From: Cryptomeria japonica
Lineage: Eukaryota > Streptophyta > Pinopsida > Cupressales > Cupressaceae
NCBI RefSeq assembly: GCF_030272615.1
Contig: NC_081413.1
Span: 550,744,136 to 550,808,135 of the forward strand
Direction of reading: 5' to 3'
DNA length: 64,000 nucleotides
The position numbers and the translations under genes were made by a program. Of the stretch, positions 43,701-51,195 are shown one piece after another. Position 1 is the first letter of the stretch, and each line of letters starts with the position of its first letter. Below the pieces are notes generated by a model. It searched no databases. It had not been told where the DNA came from and was given only the letters and a program-made list of their open reading frames with translations.

Positions 43701-46451
43701 GAGACTGCTGGTATGTCATTAAGAGTGCTGTGAGTATGTGATTACTGTTATAAATGTATGAAAACTGATTTGAATCAAAATATGGTTATAACAGTACATT
43801 ATAATTTTTAATGAGTTGTTTCTGAGATTATGAACAGGAATTCTGAATACTACAGGCAGAGCATTATAACTGAAAATCTAATTGCAAGTTACTAGCACCA
43901 TGAATTGTAAACAGACCAGAGCATTTGGAGAGTGATAGTAATTTGTATATTGATAAAAAGTGCAATGTTTCAGATTTGAAAACAAAGTTAAATCATCTTT
44001 GACTGTAAAATTTTCAAGAGGTCAAGTGTAATGTTTCCAATTTTGAAATCAGTAACAGATTACTTGTAACATCCTTGTGGTTGGTGCCTAAGGATGCTGA
44101 GTTGGTGCTCAGACTGAGGATTTTATGTTTGTGAGTGTTGGTGCTCTTAAACAAGGAGTCTGATGAGGGTTGGTGCCCGAAAACTTTGTATACGCTATTG
44201 ATTTGTGAGGCTGGATTAGGACAGTAGATCCTAGCAGCATTTCTCACCATGGTTTTTCCCATTTTGGGTTATCCACGTACTTCTTGTGTACTGGTCTCTA
44301 CATTTTGTTGCATTCCTTTCAGTTCTGATTTCAAGTTGCTCAGTATTTCAGAATATCTAATTATTTAAGATTTGATCAGCTTGTAAAGTAGCTACAAAAC
44401 ACAGCCATCTCTCAACACTCCATAAAGTTGGAAAACATGACTTGGGAAGATGAGAAAATTCTTTGTAACCATCAGCAGCTCTTAAGAAGTTGGTTATGTA
44501 CAAAACCTCTGGCCATGACCCTCGACTAGTCATAAAGTAGATTCTCCAATTGCTTTCCCTTTGCAATCAGCTTCACTGAGGCTTTGGGAATGCCCCGACC
44601 TAATGTCATCTTTCAATTGGAACTATGCATCAATTGAAGCAAAATACCTGTAAAGTTCAATTGTTTTATACACTATTTTGTTTGCCCCTCGACTGGCTCT
44701 ACTTCCCTATTTCTGTTATTTAAATATTCGGGATCGTTGACCTTGAGTTGTTATTCAACTCAGATATGAACTATTCTAATTATATGTTTGCACTCTATTG
44801 AACTATTTCTACTAGTTTGTAAGTCTGTTTGTTTTGGGGCAGATCTCTGTGGCTACTTGTCCTATCTTCCAATTCTAGGGTAAATAAAAATGCAGACTAG
44901 TATAACAGTAAAACTTAATCATATATCATGTTGTCCTCTCTGAGTGGAGAAAAGCAATAGACTTTCTTTTCTAAGGGAAACCCCCTGGAAGGAGTTACAG
45001 TAAGCAAATATCTTGATCTGGATTTCCAGCTAATTTAAGAGGCATGCAAGAGGAGTATACAAGGAGGCCGGGAAGTTCTCTTCTATTACAGAATAAATGG
45101 GAAAAGGAAGAACTGTGGAACTGGAAAATCAATACGATTCTGTTTGAGTTATCTGCCACGTTTGTGCTCCTCTATGAGTGTGAAGTTGGGGCTGATTGTA
45201 CATCTGGTTTCAAATTGAGACTAATGAAAGAATTCGATCCTGTGAAGTTTCAAATTGAGACTAATAAAAGAATTTGATCCTGTGCAATTTCTAAATCAAA
45301 TCACAGTTCCCCTGTGACATACAACTGGAATAAACAAGTACTTTTCCTTCAAAGGAAGCATCAATGAGTTGACTACTATGCTATTTTAAAGGTATGGAGA
45401 TTAAGTGTGTCAATAAGTGGTGAGAGAAGAATTATGAAAGAGATATGGCCAAAACAAAAAGTGGGTGAACATGTGGGGCCTTAGCTTACAATAATGTTCA
45501 GAATTTAAGCACAAACCAAGAAATCAAAAAGCGTGTAGGATAAAGATTCATTCTAAACATATGGTCAAAGAAGCGTGGCAGGGTAAACGAGAATACTAGC
45601 CCAATGAATTGAACCCCAAAGATAAGCCCCATACATGGAAGCAGAAATCAAATGTAAGGCAAAGATGCTAATAGCGTTATTAAGTACTGGTTTAGGTCAG
45701 GTCAGATGCAAGATTGATAAATGAGCAATAACTTATTAAAAAAAATGGGAGGAGAGAATATGTTTGTTTTGTACCTGATGACTGGTGGAAACAAAATAAC
45801 ATTGCATAGGGGAAAGCTCAGTCTATACTCAGATTTGAACTAGATAAAATGGCATTTCGAGTGTTGAATTTTGTCAAGCCTTCTTTGAAGAGGCAGATAT
45901 AAACAATTTTGTCACCGCTTTGTGATCACATTGATTATAAGGGTATTGAAAGTGTCGATTAAATTCTTCTTTTTCTTGTTCGATCAAAATTTTAATATTT
46001 TTTGTTTTTTCCTTTTTAAGAAACATACAATGCGTTGGCAGAAGTTAAAAGGTTGTGCATAAACTATTTGATCTGGGTTTTATCTAAAGAGCCCATACTT
46101 ATTATTGATGTATATTCTATATTACATATGCTGAGTGAAATGATAAAAACATGTAAGCAACAAGAAGAGGAGGAGATAAAAATAGAGGCACAAGCACACC
46201 TTGGCTGCCCCTCTCTTGGCCACCATTTGGGTTTTGGATTTTGCAGCCGTGGCTTTGCCAGAAAGCACTCTCGATAATCTCTTTTGCTCAGACCTGTTGT
46301 CCACTGTACTGAATGAAGTTTGTTCTCTATCTTGCTCCTCTTGTGGAGTAGGTATAGCGTCAGTCATGTTGCTTTGTAATTGGTTACTGTTCATAGATAT
46401 CCCTCCTCTGTGCCCCCCAAAGGAGAACCTCCTTGAGCAAATTGCTCCCAT
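13697..46451 (-). CDS. PSI1: PSI1-like (DUF3475/DUF668) gene, five 5' coding exons, 3' part off the left edge
   Basis: The coding join is 46451-46200, 26521-26196, 22429-22337, 22206-22116, 13790-13697: 856 bases, about 285 codons. PSK SIMULATOR proteins are plant proteins linked to phytosulfokine-dependent growth; family members are roughly 600-650 aa with an N-terminal DUF3475 and a C-terminal DUF668. Seen here are an MGAICS N-terminus (N-myristoylation consensus, Cys for possible palmitoylation), a Ser/Gln-rich variable region, SLLGRAGTLGLGKAVEALDT, and DUF3475 from about residue 133 (KIAILSFEVANTVVKGANL), through EVVRFGN and DPQWHQLDRYFEKLG to ELYHELHALDRFDQDYRRKL. DUF668 must lie in exons left of the window. 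All junctions have GT/AG borders and keep frame. Introns are about 19.7, 3.8, 0.13 and 8.3 kb, and intron 5 exceeds 13.7 kb. The gene is probably functional; which PSI paralogue it is cannot be settled. Confidence 0.92.
13801..15910. other. Intron 4 sequence, left part
   Basis: No coding or mobile-element structure was recognised apart from a short TTTC run at about 14517-14537. Scattered open frames under 80 codons look like chance. Confidence 0.45.
15911..16542. repeat. Direct duplication of a 246-bp segment
   Basis: 15911-16156 and 16297-16542 are copies with about three substitutions, offset 386 bp. The 140 bases between them repeat the short motif GATTAAGAGGTTA several times. High identity suggests a recent local duplication within intron 4. 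Confidence 0.85.
16543..17722. other. Intron 4 sequence
   Basis: No gene, RNA or element was recognised. Base composition is ordinary AT-rich intron. Confidence 0.4.
17732..17894. mobile_element. 163-bp Mutator-type MITE
   Basis: Terminal inverted repeats of 26 bases with two mismatches share the core TCTATTCTGGCTCCAAAAC; the left end starts GGCCGCATC and the right end, inverted, GGACGCGTC. Both sides carry the 9-base duplication AGATCCCAC (17723-17731 and 17895-17903), the size made by Mutator-like transposases. The interior repeats GTTAGTCAAT and has the palindrome-like CTAACACACGTGTTAG. It has no coding capacity and lies in intron 4. Confidence 0.9.
17904..22115. other. Intron 4 sequence, right part
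   Basis: 18060-18430 holds a degenerate repeat of GCTGAGTTTTTG and CAAGTTTTTG words; 20560-20830 is very AT-rich. No coding or intact mobile element was recognised. Several stretches may be old repeats. Confidence 0.4.
22116..22206 (-). CDS. PSI1: PSI1-like exon 4
   Basis: 91 bases, separated from exon 3 by a 130-base intron. Acceptor TTCAG ends at 22207; donor GTATGT starts at 22115. It encodes KLGREIPIQKQSKADAEAV then MQELMTLAQNTA and ends in phase 0. Confidence 0.95.
22337..22429 (-). CDS. PSI1: PSI1-like exon 3
   Basis: 93 bases. Acceptor GGCAG ends at 22430 and the donor GTAACA begins at 22336. With the two bases of exon 2 it reads R-DELKVFAGEVVRFGNHC-RDPQWHQLDRYFE. The last two bases plus the first of exon 4 form the Lys codon of FEKLG. 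Confidence 0.95.
22430..23512. other. Intron 2 sequence, left part
   Basis: No feature recognised in this AT-rich intron sequence. Confidence 0.4.
23513..23690 (+). mobile_element. Candidate third SINE, tRNA-like head
   Basis: GAGCTCAAGTGGTAAAGTAC (from 23521) resembles the D-arm/A box of a tRNA and AGTTCAAATC (23565-23574) fits a pol III B box. The spacing between them is tRNA-like. The body to about 23690 differs from the SINE pair at 12.5 kb. No clear target-site duplication was found, so the ends are approximate. Confidence 0.45.
23691..24288. other. Intron 2 sequence
   Basis: Nothing recognised. Confidence 0.35.
24289..24967. repeat. Tetranucleotide array plus its flank, duplicated in tandem
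   Basis: 24289-24446 is an ATGT/ATGC/CATA tetranucleotide array. The AT-rich segment after it (24447-24653) recurs at 24737-24967, again preceded by a shorter ATGT/ACAT array (about 24680-24736). Shared words include CAGCATTAATATATTTCC and CATTTCCACA. The second copy has small insertions. Confidence 0.8.
25311..25456. repeat. About 60-bp segment repeated at 86-bp spacing
   Basis: TTCATGATTTCATTTTTGAA occurs at 25311 and 25397, each followed by similar text up to CAGGTTCACAC. A less AT-rich tail (25440-25560) has an imperfect inverted CAGGTTCA / TGAACCTG pair. Confidence 0.7.
25560..26195. other. Intron 2 sequence next to exon 2
   Basis: No feature recognised. Confidence 0.35.
26196..26521 (-). 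CDS. PSI1: PSI1-like exon 2 (DUF3475 core)
   Basis: Acceptor TTTTGACAG precedes base 26521 and donor GT follows 26196. The 326-base exon starts in phase 0 and ends with two bases of an Arg codon. It encodes VSEVGSLLGRAGTLGLGK, LGSSMTNLNL, the DUF3475 signature KIAILSFEVANTVVKGANL, then SEDNIRLLKEEILHSEGVQ and NDMDELMRIVAADKR. This is the most conserved part of the gene in the window. Confidence 0.95.
26522..27694. other. Intron 1 sequence next to exon 2
   Basis: No feature recognised beyond the splice acceptor at 26522-26523. Confidence 0.35.
27703..28718. mobile_element. hAT-like non-autonomous element with a GC-rich repeated core
   Basis: An identical 8-base duplication TAACAAAC flanks the element (27695-27702 and 28719-28726), the size made by hAT transposases. 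The termini CTACGAAACCC and, inverted from the right, CTATGTTACCC match at 8 of 11 positions. Just inside both ends are GGGGACG/CGTCCCC-rich stretches. The block 27850-27970 repeats an approximately 30-bp near-palindrome built of GGGGACGGCTGGGGACGTCC. The middle is AT-rich with no transposase. Open frames in the GC-rich core (Pro-Arg-Gly repeats) are repeat translations. Confidence 0.75.
28727..30381. other. Intron 1 sequence; possible decayed retroelement interior
   Basis: 29.65-30.38 kb is less AT-rich than its surroundings and may be the degenerate 3' interior of an LTR element preceding the LTR-like start at 30382. No motif supports a firm call. Confidence 0.3.
31114..33180 (+). pseudogene. 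Unrecognised block of broken plus-strand ORFs
   Basis: Consecutive open pieces lie on the plus strand at 31114-31326, 31501-31749, 31784-32038, 32040-32543 and onward to about 33180, linked by stops and frame changes. The longest (32040-32543) reads NYNAPTFCILDERKGRQ and KFKFFIYTNVDRPIDKYLFE, with basic and acidic clusters. After a frame change near 32530 the text continues LIGLVTEGKNIESGPKRYY. It looks like one former protein of several hundred residues. I do not recognise the family and saw no transposase, RT or integrase motif. It may be an accessory ORF of the surrounding LTR-like region or a captured gene. Confidence 0.45.
33181..34481. other. AT-rich then purine-rich sequence, LTR-like
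   Basis: 33300-33420 is AT-rich. 33420-34230 is rich in AAGGTTGTGACCC and GGGGAGGA words, and GATATAAAAGGGAG near 33490 resembles a TATA box of an LTR. No ORF. Confidence 0.35.
34487..34658 (-). repeat. Copia 3' LTR
   Basis: Starts TGTTCAGG and ends CTAACA on the plus strand, which is TGTTAG...CTGAACA in element orientation. The polypurine tract TTAAGAGAGGG lies next to it at 34669-34659. Confidence 0.93.
34776..35467 (-). pseudogene. Copia RNase H and RT-RNase H connection
   Basis: From 35467 the text reads SMYARSLLDNFQMQDCKP, TRPDISFAVSYISHFM and LIGYTDSDWQ, then changes frame near 35090. The second frame holds KKSTSGYVFSLATCAVTWSS, ALSSIEAEYWGTVKAACEAI and NLVFHECTKHFELHCHYIR, ending near 34776. 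These are the standard copia RNase H motifs, with TDSDW and EAEY present. The frameshift after DSDW kills the frame. Confidence 0.92.
35469..36180 (-). pseudogene. Copia reverse transcriptase
   Basis: A clean stretch 35984-35469 carries ARGFTQLEGIDYKETFAP, HQMDVKSAFLNGELQEEVYM, LVKALYGLRQAPRAWY and the catalytic YVDDLIITGN (around 35590). The upstream start of the domain (AKGILEWEKAMETEYHSL) reads with a stop between it and the main part. Catalytic Asp residues are kept. Confidence 0.93.
36181..37362 (-). pseudogene. Copia integrase, catalytic Glu replaced by Lys
   Basis: The core reads QLVHTDVCGPMNTTS (first Asp), FVDDFSRKMWVYFL, RSDNGGEFS (second Asp) and then QQNGVIKRRNR, where the family has NGVVER: the Glu codon is AAA at plus 36927-36925, a single G-to-A change. 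The C-terminal half has further stops, including one after YSEAK context near 36170. The DDE triad is broken. Confidence 0.88.
37363..37830 (-). pseudogene. Copia protease and pre-integrase domain
   Basis: YIDSGAPRHFTNCRDWF (37820-37770) is the aspartic protease active site with DSG intact, preceded by TAG where Trp is usual. GGRNLIFLDVYYVPGMEHN and LWHQHYEHLNVH of the gag-pre-integrase domain follow, with a stop between the protease and the latter. Confidence 0.88.
37831..38829 (-). pseudogene. Copia Gag with CCHC knuckle
   Basis: Gag begins near MASLTNIMLESSKKFNSRN (about 38738), then NTWKQRMLTIFEYRCLD, and continues through the segment 38358-38173 with KIKDIRDQLEAIGRTMEEED. The zinc knuckle CNYCHKFGHMKA-stop-C lies near 38010-37970; TAG stops fall just before the first and just before the last Cys, both at probable former Gln codons. 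Confidence 0.85.
38830..39670 (-). other. Copia 5' untranslated leader
   Basis: Between PBS and Gag. A-rich on the plus strand with AAACCCTA words. Open frames here are short and carry no retroelement motif. Confidence 0.6.
39684..39855 (-). repeat. Copia 5' LTR
   Basis: Same length as the 3' LTR, about 5 percent different. Its outer end reads CTAATA instead of CTAACA, so the terminal TG has mutated to TA. The primer-binding site TGGTATCAGAGCT (39683-39671), complementary to initiator tRNA-Met as in most copia elements, follows without a gap. Confidence 0.93.
39870..40484 (+). other. Possible 3' interior end of a decayed Ty3-gypsy element
   Basis: The stretch ends with KLLEDKQSWEGW-like text and a purine tract (TTGGGAAGGATGGAC) directly before TGTCATGCCC at 40485. 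That layout matches the end of a gypsy interior followed by a 3' LTR. No domain could be read. Confidence 0.3.
40564..41606. mobile_element. Solo LTR, 1043 bp, with 5-bp target-site duplication
   Basis: It starts TGAAATGTCCCC and ends GGGGACATTACA, near-perfect inverse ends, and is flanked by TACTT on both sides (40559-40563, 41607-41611). There is no coding region inside. It lies 79 bases inside the LTR-like sequence that begins at 40485. Confidence 0.75.
41612..41885. other. Intron 1 spacer
   Basis: Nothing recognised. Confidence 0.35.
41886..42803 (+). pseudogene. Ty1-copia 3' fragment: RNase H and post-pol region
   Basis: From about 41935 the open frame reads TANTDADWAGCIDDRHNTSG, KKQESMSLSTAEAEYVTAV, ILCDSTSAINISKNRVLHS and QLADIFTKPLPKETFE, ending at 42417. 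It closely fits the RNase H of SIRE-type copia elements, and all upstream domains are missing. After the stop come a purine tract AAGGGGGGAGAAAT (about 42499), a 36-bp minisatellite and a second tract AAAGGGGGAGAT (42792-42803) that abuts the LTR. The fragment is 5'-truncated. Confidence 0.88.
42627..42775. repeat. 36-bp minisatellite, about four units
   Basis: Units share TTGATTGGTACTTGGC and TTTGTTTCAGATTCAG. Translation on the minus strand gives a 12-residue repeat (NQTESETNLPST-like), which is a by-product of the repeat. Confidence 0.85.
42804..44330 (+). repeat. 3' LTR of the truncated copia element, right end approximate
   Basis: The LTR starts TGTTAGCAGCATTTG right after the polypurine tract. 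Its first 50 bases resemble the start of the LTR at 59518 (shared TTGTCATTGATG). Near 44250 GTTTTTCCC...TTATCCACGT matches a similar word near the end of that LTR. The exact end was not found. Confidence 0.6.
44331..46199. other. Intron 1 sequence next to exon 1
   Basis: Contains a 40-bp tandem duplication (45207-45246 and 45247-45286, TTTCAAATTGAGACTAAT). Otherwise no feature was recognised. Confidence 0.45.
46200..46451 (-). CDS. PSI1: PSI1-like exon 1 (start codon, myristoylation signal)
   Basis: 84 codons from ATG 46451 to AAG 46200, then donor GT at 46199-46198, phase 0. The start MGAICSRR fits Met-Gly-x-x-x-Ser myristoylation with Cys5, which predicts membrane anchoring. The context AATCATGG has G at +4. 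The rest is Gln/Ser/Lys-rich and ends KRGAAK, which runs in phase into VSEVGSLL of exon 2. A possible acceptor CTCCTAG lies 6 bases before ATG, so a 5' UTR intron is plausible. Confidence 0.88.
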
Positions 46452-47428
46452 GATTATCTAGGAGATCAGATAAACAGATTAAATACAAAATATTCATGCA
46501 CCCTCAACCTCTTCTCCCATTGCAAAAACAGGGGCCTTTAGGAGAACACGCGCTAAAATTATAAATTATAACTGGTCCAGCAAATCCATCGTAATTCCCA
46601 ACACAACCTATGCGGAATCCTCTCTCTGAGTCTCCATCACCACCTCAAGACATCTGCTCCTAGTTTACTGTAATTATGTTCGGCATAATTGTTTTTAGCT
46701 TGGGTCAGAGAGAGGAAAAAATAAAATAAGTGGAATCCAAAGATTAGGTTGAACAAAAAGCAAGTGGGGGATGACTCTTGGACTTTAGGCTCTACCAAAG
46801 TTGGGGGCATCATTGCTAGTTCACACTAAAATTGTATAAAATTCATTTCATCAAGGACGGTCTTCAAAGCTTTCTCCATAAATGAACGAAAATTACTTGG
46901 AGAATGACAACAGCAAAAAATAAAAAATAATAACTAGTCATTTTCAACGTTAACCGCTAATCCCACACCATTAGATGTCATTTCTTATTAAGCGGTGGTC
47001 CTCGCAACGTAAAAGGTGTGATGGTTCTGTTTATAGGAAAATGATGATATTATAGGGATGTATTACATGGGCGGAAAAAAAATGTAAAATTATGTCTATT
47101 TTGATATAAATTTTAGTATAATAAGATAATATCAAGGTAGGGAATAAATATATAGAAGTATGTAAATGATGTTTATGCATGAAATGTTATGGAAAAATGG
47201 TTTAAATAGGAGTGAAATGGATGTGAACAGGGGTTCTGATTTGAGCTAAAGGAAAAGTATGAAGATAAGCAATTAATGGATTGAGACATTTTTCTTTCTT
47301 TATTGAGGAGCTCTCTCAAGGTTGTAAGTCGTGTTGATGCAATTGCAATGGCACAACAACTAGCTACTTTAGAGCAAGGGATTGTACGGTGTTGAAATAT
47401 TTTGAGGGAAATTTGAAAAGCATTTGAA
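46452..47428 (-). promoter_or_regulatory. Upstream region of the PSI1-like gene: 5' UTR and probable promoter
   Basis: The 977 bases between ATG 46451 and the gypsy element must contain the 5' UTR and proximal promoter unless these lie beyond the transposon. A possible 5' UTR exon ends at GCATAG/GTTGTG (about 46611) and a possible acceptor CTCCTAG lies just before the ATG. No TATA box could be chosen with confidence. Confidence 0.35.
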
Positions 47429-47838
47429 CAAAGGTTCTAGAGGAGGTTGGATGAAAGGGGACATGGAGGGTAGGTAGAATGGGTTAGGTTTATGAATGGT
47501 TAGGTTTAGGAGTGGTAGAAGTTAGGAGAATTTGAATTTAAAAATTCAAATAATATGAAAAGGCTAATTAATCTCAACAACTCATAATTGATTTGTTTTA
47601 ATTAATTATGGATTTAGAAGAAATGAATTGGATGGAGGGAATTAATTAATTTGAGTTAATTAATCAAAGGGGTGAAATGAAATGAACATAGTTAATAAAT
47701 CCTTAGATTTATTAATAAGTAGATGAAAAGGGAAATTTAATCAAATTGCTTAGTGAATTCAATTAAATTGGGAAGGGAGATTAATTAAATAATTGCTTAT
47801 TTAATTAATTATCTTCAGACCATTTTTAGGTGTATACA
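47429..47838 (-). repeat. Gypsy 3' LTR, truncated
   Basis: Matches the right LTR from GTTCTAGA(G/C)GAGG through TAGGTGTATACA, with small indels. The portion corresponding to the first 590 bases of the right LTR is missing. The polypurine tract GAGGGGCAAAA lies outside at 47849-47839 on the minus strand. Confidence 0.88.
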
Positions 47839-49221
47839 TTTTGCCCCTCTTTGAAGCAAGGTGTGATGATGCATTGATTCAAAGAATAATCTCATTTTGA
47901 TGATGGTATTGATTTGATAGGATGCCCCAGCTCTTGATTGCTAAATTCTGGTACGATGATGCCCCCTCGGGAGATCAATTGAGATAATTGATCTTTGGAG
48001 TTTTTGCGAGATTGATATCTCGATATATTTGATTTGATTTCTGCAACTGTGGTTTGATGAAAATATGAGTTCTTCGATTAGCTTGATTGCTTAGATTGGT
48101 AAGATTGAAAAATCTTGATTGATTAGATTCAGTCTGGTTTCAGGAATGACACCTCCTGTATAAGACATGAATGATCACAACGTCTGGTTTTAGGAAGGAT
48201 TCATCCTATATAAGACATGATCAGAGCGTCTGGTTCTAGGAAGGAAACATCTTGTATAAGACATGAATCAGAATCAGATCGTCTGGTTTTAGGAAAGATA
48301 CATCTTGTATAAGACATGATAGATTGATTAGGTTTGATTGATTGATTTGATTTGATAAGGTTGATTAGATAAAGAACTGACAGTTTGTTAATATCATGTT
48401 GTGGAAAAAAAAAATGAGATATGCTTATTGTTGATTCTGTTGAGAGAGATAGCATAAGATTTGGGCTAGGTCGATAATATCTGAAGATATGAGTCATCAT
48501 TCTGATTGCGTATACACTTGTGATGATACTTTGATGATTCCTGAGATAGATTTAACCTTGGAGAAAAGGAGCTTGTAGGATCCCATGCAAGAATGAAATG
48601 CAATCTAAAATGCAAATGAAATGAAATGGAATGCAAACTATGACCGGACCAGTCACTGGATTATTGCTTATTGTCATCATTGAGCTTTTGAAATGTGGGA
48701 AGTGAGTGCAAACATCGATGGTATAATTAAACCATGATGACCTGAGCACTTCTTTCCTGGATTTTGATATAGCAAGTTCGCACAAGCATCGAGGTATAAT
48801 TGAACCGAGATGACCTGAGTGTTGCTTGCATAAAACGGGCAATATTAATCTTTTCAATACACAAATTGGAAATGTCTTCAATGATATTCTGATGATCATG
48901 TCTCGAGACAAATTTGCACATATTAATGATTAATTTTCAAACAGCAAACAAGAAAAATATCATGTTTCTTCCTTGTTCCTCTAGTCAATGACATCACGGA
49001 GTCACTCAGAAATCATGGTAGTGAAAATCAATATAGAAAAGTTAAACAATCATGTTACAATCATTATCCAAAAAGATATTATCCACTGAAAAGTGTGTGA
49101 TGTGCTTAGATTGATTTTGTGATAGCTTGATGGTTGATAGTTTGATCTTGTGTTCAATGTTGGATGTGTCTCAGTTTTCGCTTGATAAGAGTTGTCTAAC
49201 TGTTTGTTCTACCTGTTTGAT
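47839..49221 (-). other. Gypsy 3' untranslated region with local repeats
   Basis: Four degenerate units beginning GTCTGGTTTTAGGAA and ending TATAAGACATGA lie at 48132, 48182, 48228 and 48281. A pair of about 47-bp units containing GGTATAATT and GATGACCTGAG lies at about 48708 and 48779. No coding signal. Confidence 0.6.
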
Positions 49222-50904
49222 TTAGCTCAGAATGATCAAGAGTTTTTGCCCCCAGCTAGGTGTAGGATTTTTCTCCAAGCCTAGAAACAAAGTTGTTATG
49301 ATATATCCAATGATCCAAACCATGGTGAGAAGCCACCTAGGATGTTTGTGTTTGTATAAAGGCTTCATGATGATCAGCGCTGATGAAGGATGAATGCAAG
49401 CGGAAACATGCATGAACTAATAGATGGAAGAGCTTAGCTGACAGATAGCGCCTATTTGCCAGGTTTTCACCATCTATTTTTATTGCACTTTTTCTGATAT
49501 TTGATTTTTTTCTTTCTTTTTTTTCTCTTTTTTTTGGATTTTTTTATATTTTTCATTGTTTTTGATTTTTTTTGCTTTTTTAGACATAGAATTTCTTCAG
49601 GTGCATGGTATTGATTGGTTCCTCGAGCTGATCTCCATCTTGTGTTGATAGCGGATATGCTCCTGATCCAAATATTGTTGTGACCACAAATGGACCTAAT
49701 CAGTTTGGTTCAAATTTTCCTTTCTTTTCTCGATCTACCTGGTTGCGTGGATTTTCTTTTAGCACTAGTTCTCCCACTTGAAAGACTCATGGTTTGACCT
49801 TGTGATTATAGCTCCGGCACATTATTTGTTGATATACCTTTAGATGATCAAAGGCATTTTGTCTTCGTTCCTGGACCAGTTCTAACTCTTGTAGTCTAGA
49901 TACTCTTTGTTCTTCATCTGGGATGAGACCTTTTAGTGATACACGTAGAGAGGGTATCTCTACTTCAATTGGCAATATGGCTTCTGATCCATATACAAGA
50001 GAGAAAGGTGTGGCACATGTTGGTGTGCGGATACTAGTGCGGTAAGCCCAAAGAGCAGGGTTTAATTAGATATGCCAATCTTTCCCAGCATCGTTCACTA
50101 TCTTTTTGAGGATTTTCATAATAGTTTTGTTAGATGCTTATGCCTGTCCATTTCCTTGTGGATAATATGGTGTGGAGAATCTGTGTTGGATTTTGAACTT
50201 CTCACATAGCTCTTGTACATCTTGATTCTTGAATGGTCGCCCATTATCAATGATAATGGTCATTGGTATTCCATAGCAACAAATGATATAGTTCAAGATA
50301 AATGCAGCAATTTGTTTTCCTGTGATGTTTATGAGAGGTACAACTTCAATCAATTTTGTGAAATATTCAGTAACTACAAGAATGGATTTGTGTCCATTAG
50401 ATGAAGAAGGATTTATCTTTCATACTAGATCAAGTCCCCATTGACAAAAAGGCCATGATGTTGCTAAAGCATGAAGCTCTTGTGCAGTGCATGGATCAAG
50501 TTCCCATGGATTTGACATTGTTTGTATGTTCTAGCTATTTTAAAAGAATCTCGTTCCATAGTCGGTCAATAATAGCCCAAGCGTATGAGTTTCTTTGAAA
50601 GGGTAAGACCACTTGAATGAGTGCCACAAATGTCGTCATGGACTTCATGTAAAGCCTTCTCAGATTCTTCTTGTTTGAGACATCTTAAGAGAGTATCGTC
50701 TAGACCTCGTTTAAATAGGGTATCCACGACGAGAGTATAATGAGAGGATTGGCGAATAAAGTTTCTCTTTTGGTTTTTCGATAAGTCAGGAGGTAAGATA
50801 TTATCTTTCAGGTATGTGTAAGTTTGGCCATAGCGGGATGAATCATGTCCAATAATTTGACAAATGGTTTGGGAATCAGGACAATTAAAGGCAAGATGAA
50901 ACAA
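49222..50904 (-). pseudogene. Gypsy integrase, Zn-finger Cys and catalytic Glu lost
   Basis: The HHCC region reads LHEVHDDICGTHSSG then KIARTYKQCQIHGN, where the first Cys is Tyr. The core has ATSWPFCQWGLDLV (first Asp), TIIIDNGRPFKNQDV (second Asp) and YYPQGNGQA-stop-ASNKTI. The codon expected to be the catalytic Glu is TAA at 50140-50138. The C-terminus reads ALWAYRTSIRTPT, LVYGSEAILPIEVEIPSLR and QELELVQERRQNAFDHLK. Other stops and frame changes occur near 50500 and 50420. The enzyme is dead. Confidence 0.88.
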
Positions 50905-50928
50905 CTCTTCAACCAGAAATTCGTAACA

Positions 50929-51195
50929 CTATTGATTTTCTTGTGTCTGCAATAGAGAAGCAAGTGTAGCCATGGTGTCTGCTACTTTATTATCATTTCT
51001 TGGAATCTTCTCAAAAGTGATTTTGACAAAGTATTTCTTGAAATCATCCACCATCTTTTTGTAAGGCATGAGTTTGTCATCTTTTGTTTGATAGTCATCA
51101 TTGATTTGATTAATGACAAGCTGAGAGTCTCCAAAGACTTGAAGTTGTTTTGTATTCCATTCTATAGCCATTTTGATGAATAGAATGCCTGCTTC
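50929..51195 (-). pseudogene. Gypsy second (archaeal-type) RNase H, C-terminal half
   Basis: The text EAGILFIKMAIEWNTKQLQ, VFGDSQLVINQINDDYQTK, FEKIPRNDNKVADTMATLAS is typical of the additional RNase H of Tat-lineage gypsy elements. Asp of GDSQL and of VADT are present, but the N-terminal half with the first Asp and Glu is missing. The homology starts abruptly at EAGIL, next to a 36-bp repeat. Confidence 0.85.

Noticed and set aside
46035-46461. Plus-strand ORFs at 46035-46277 and 46201-46461
   Set aside because: They are antisense shadows of PSI1-like exon 1 and carry no motif.
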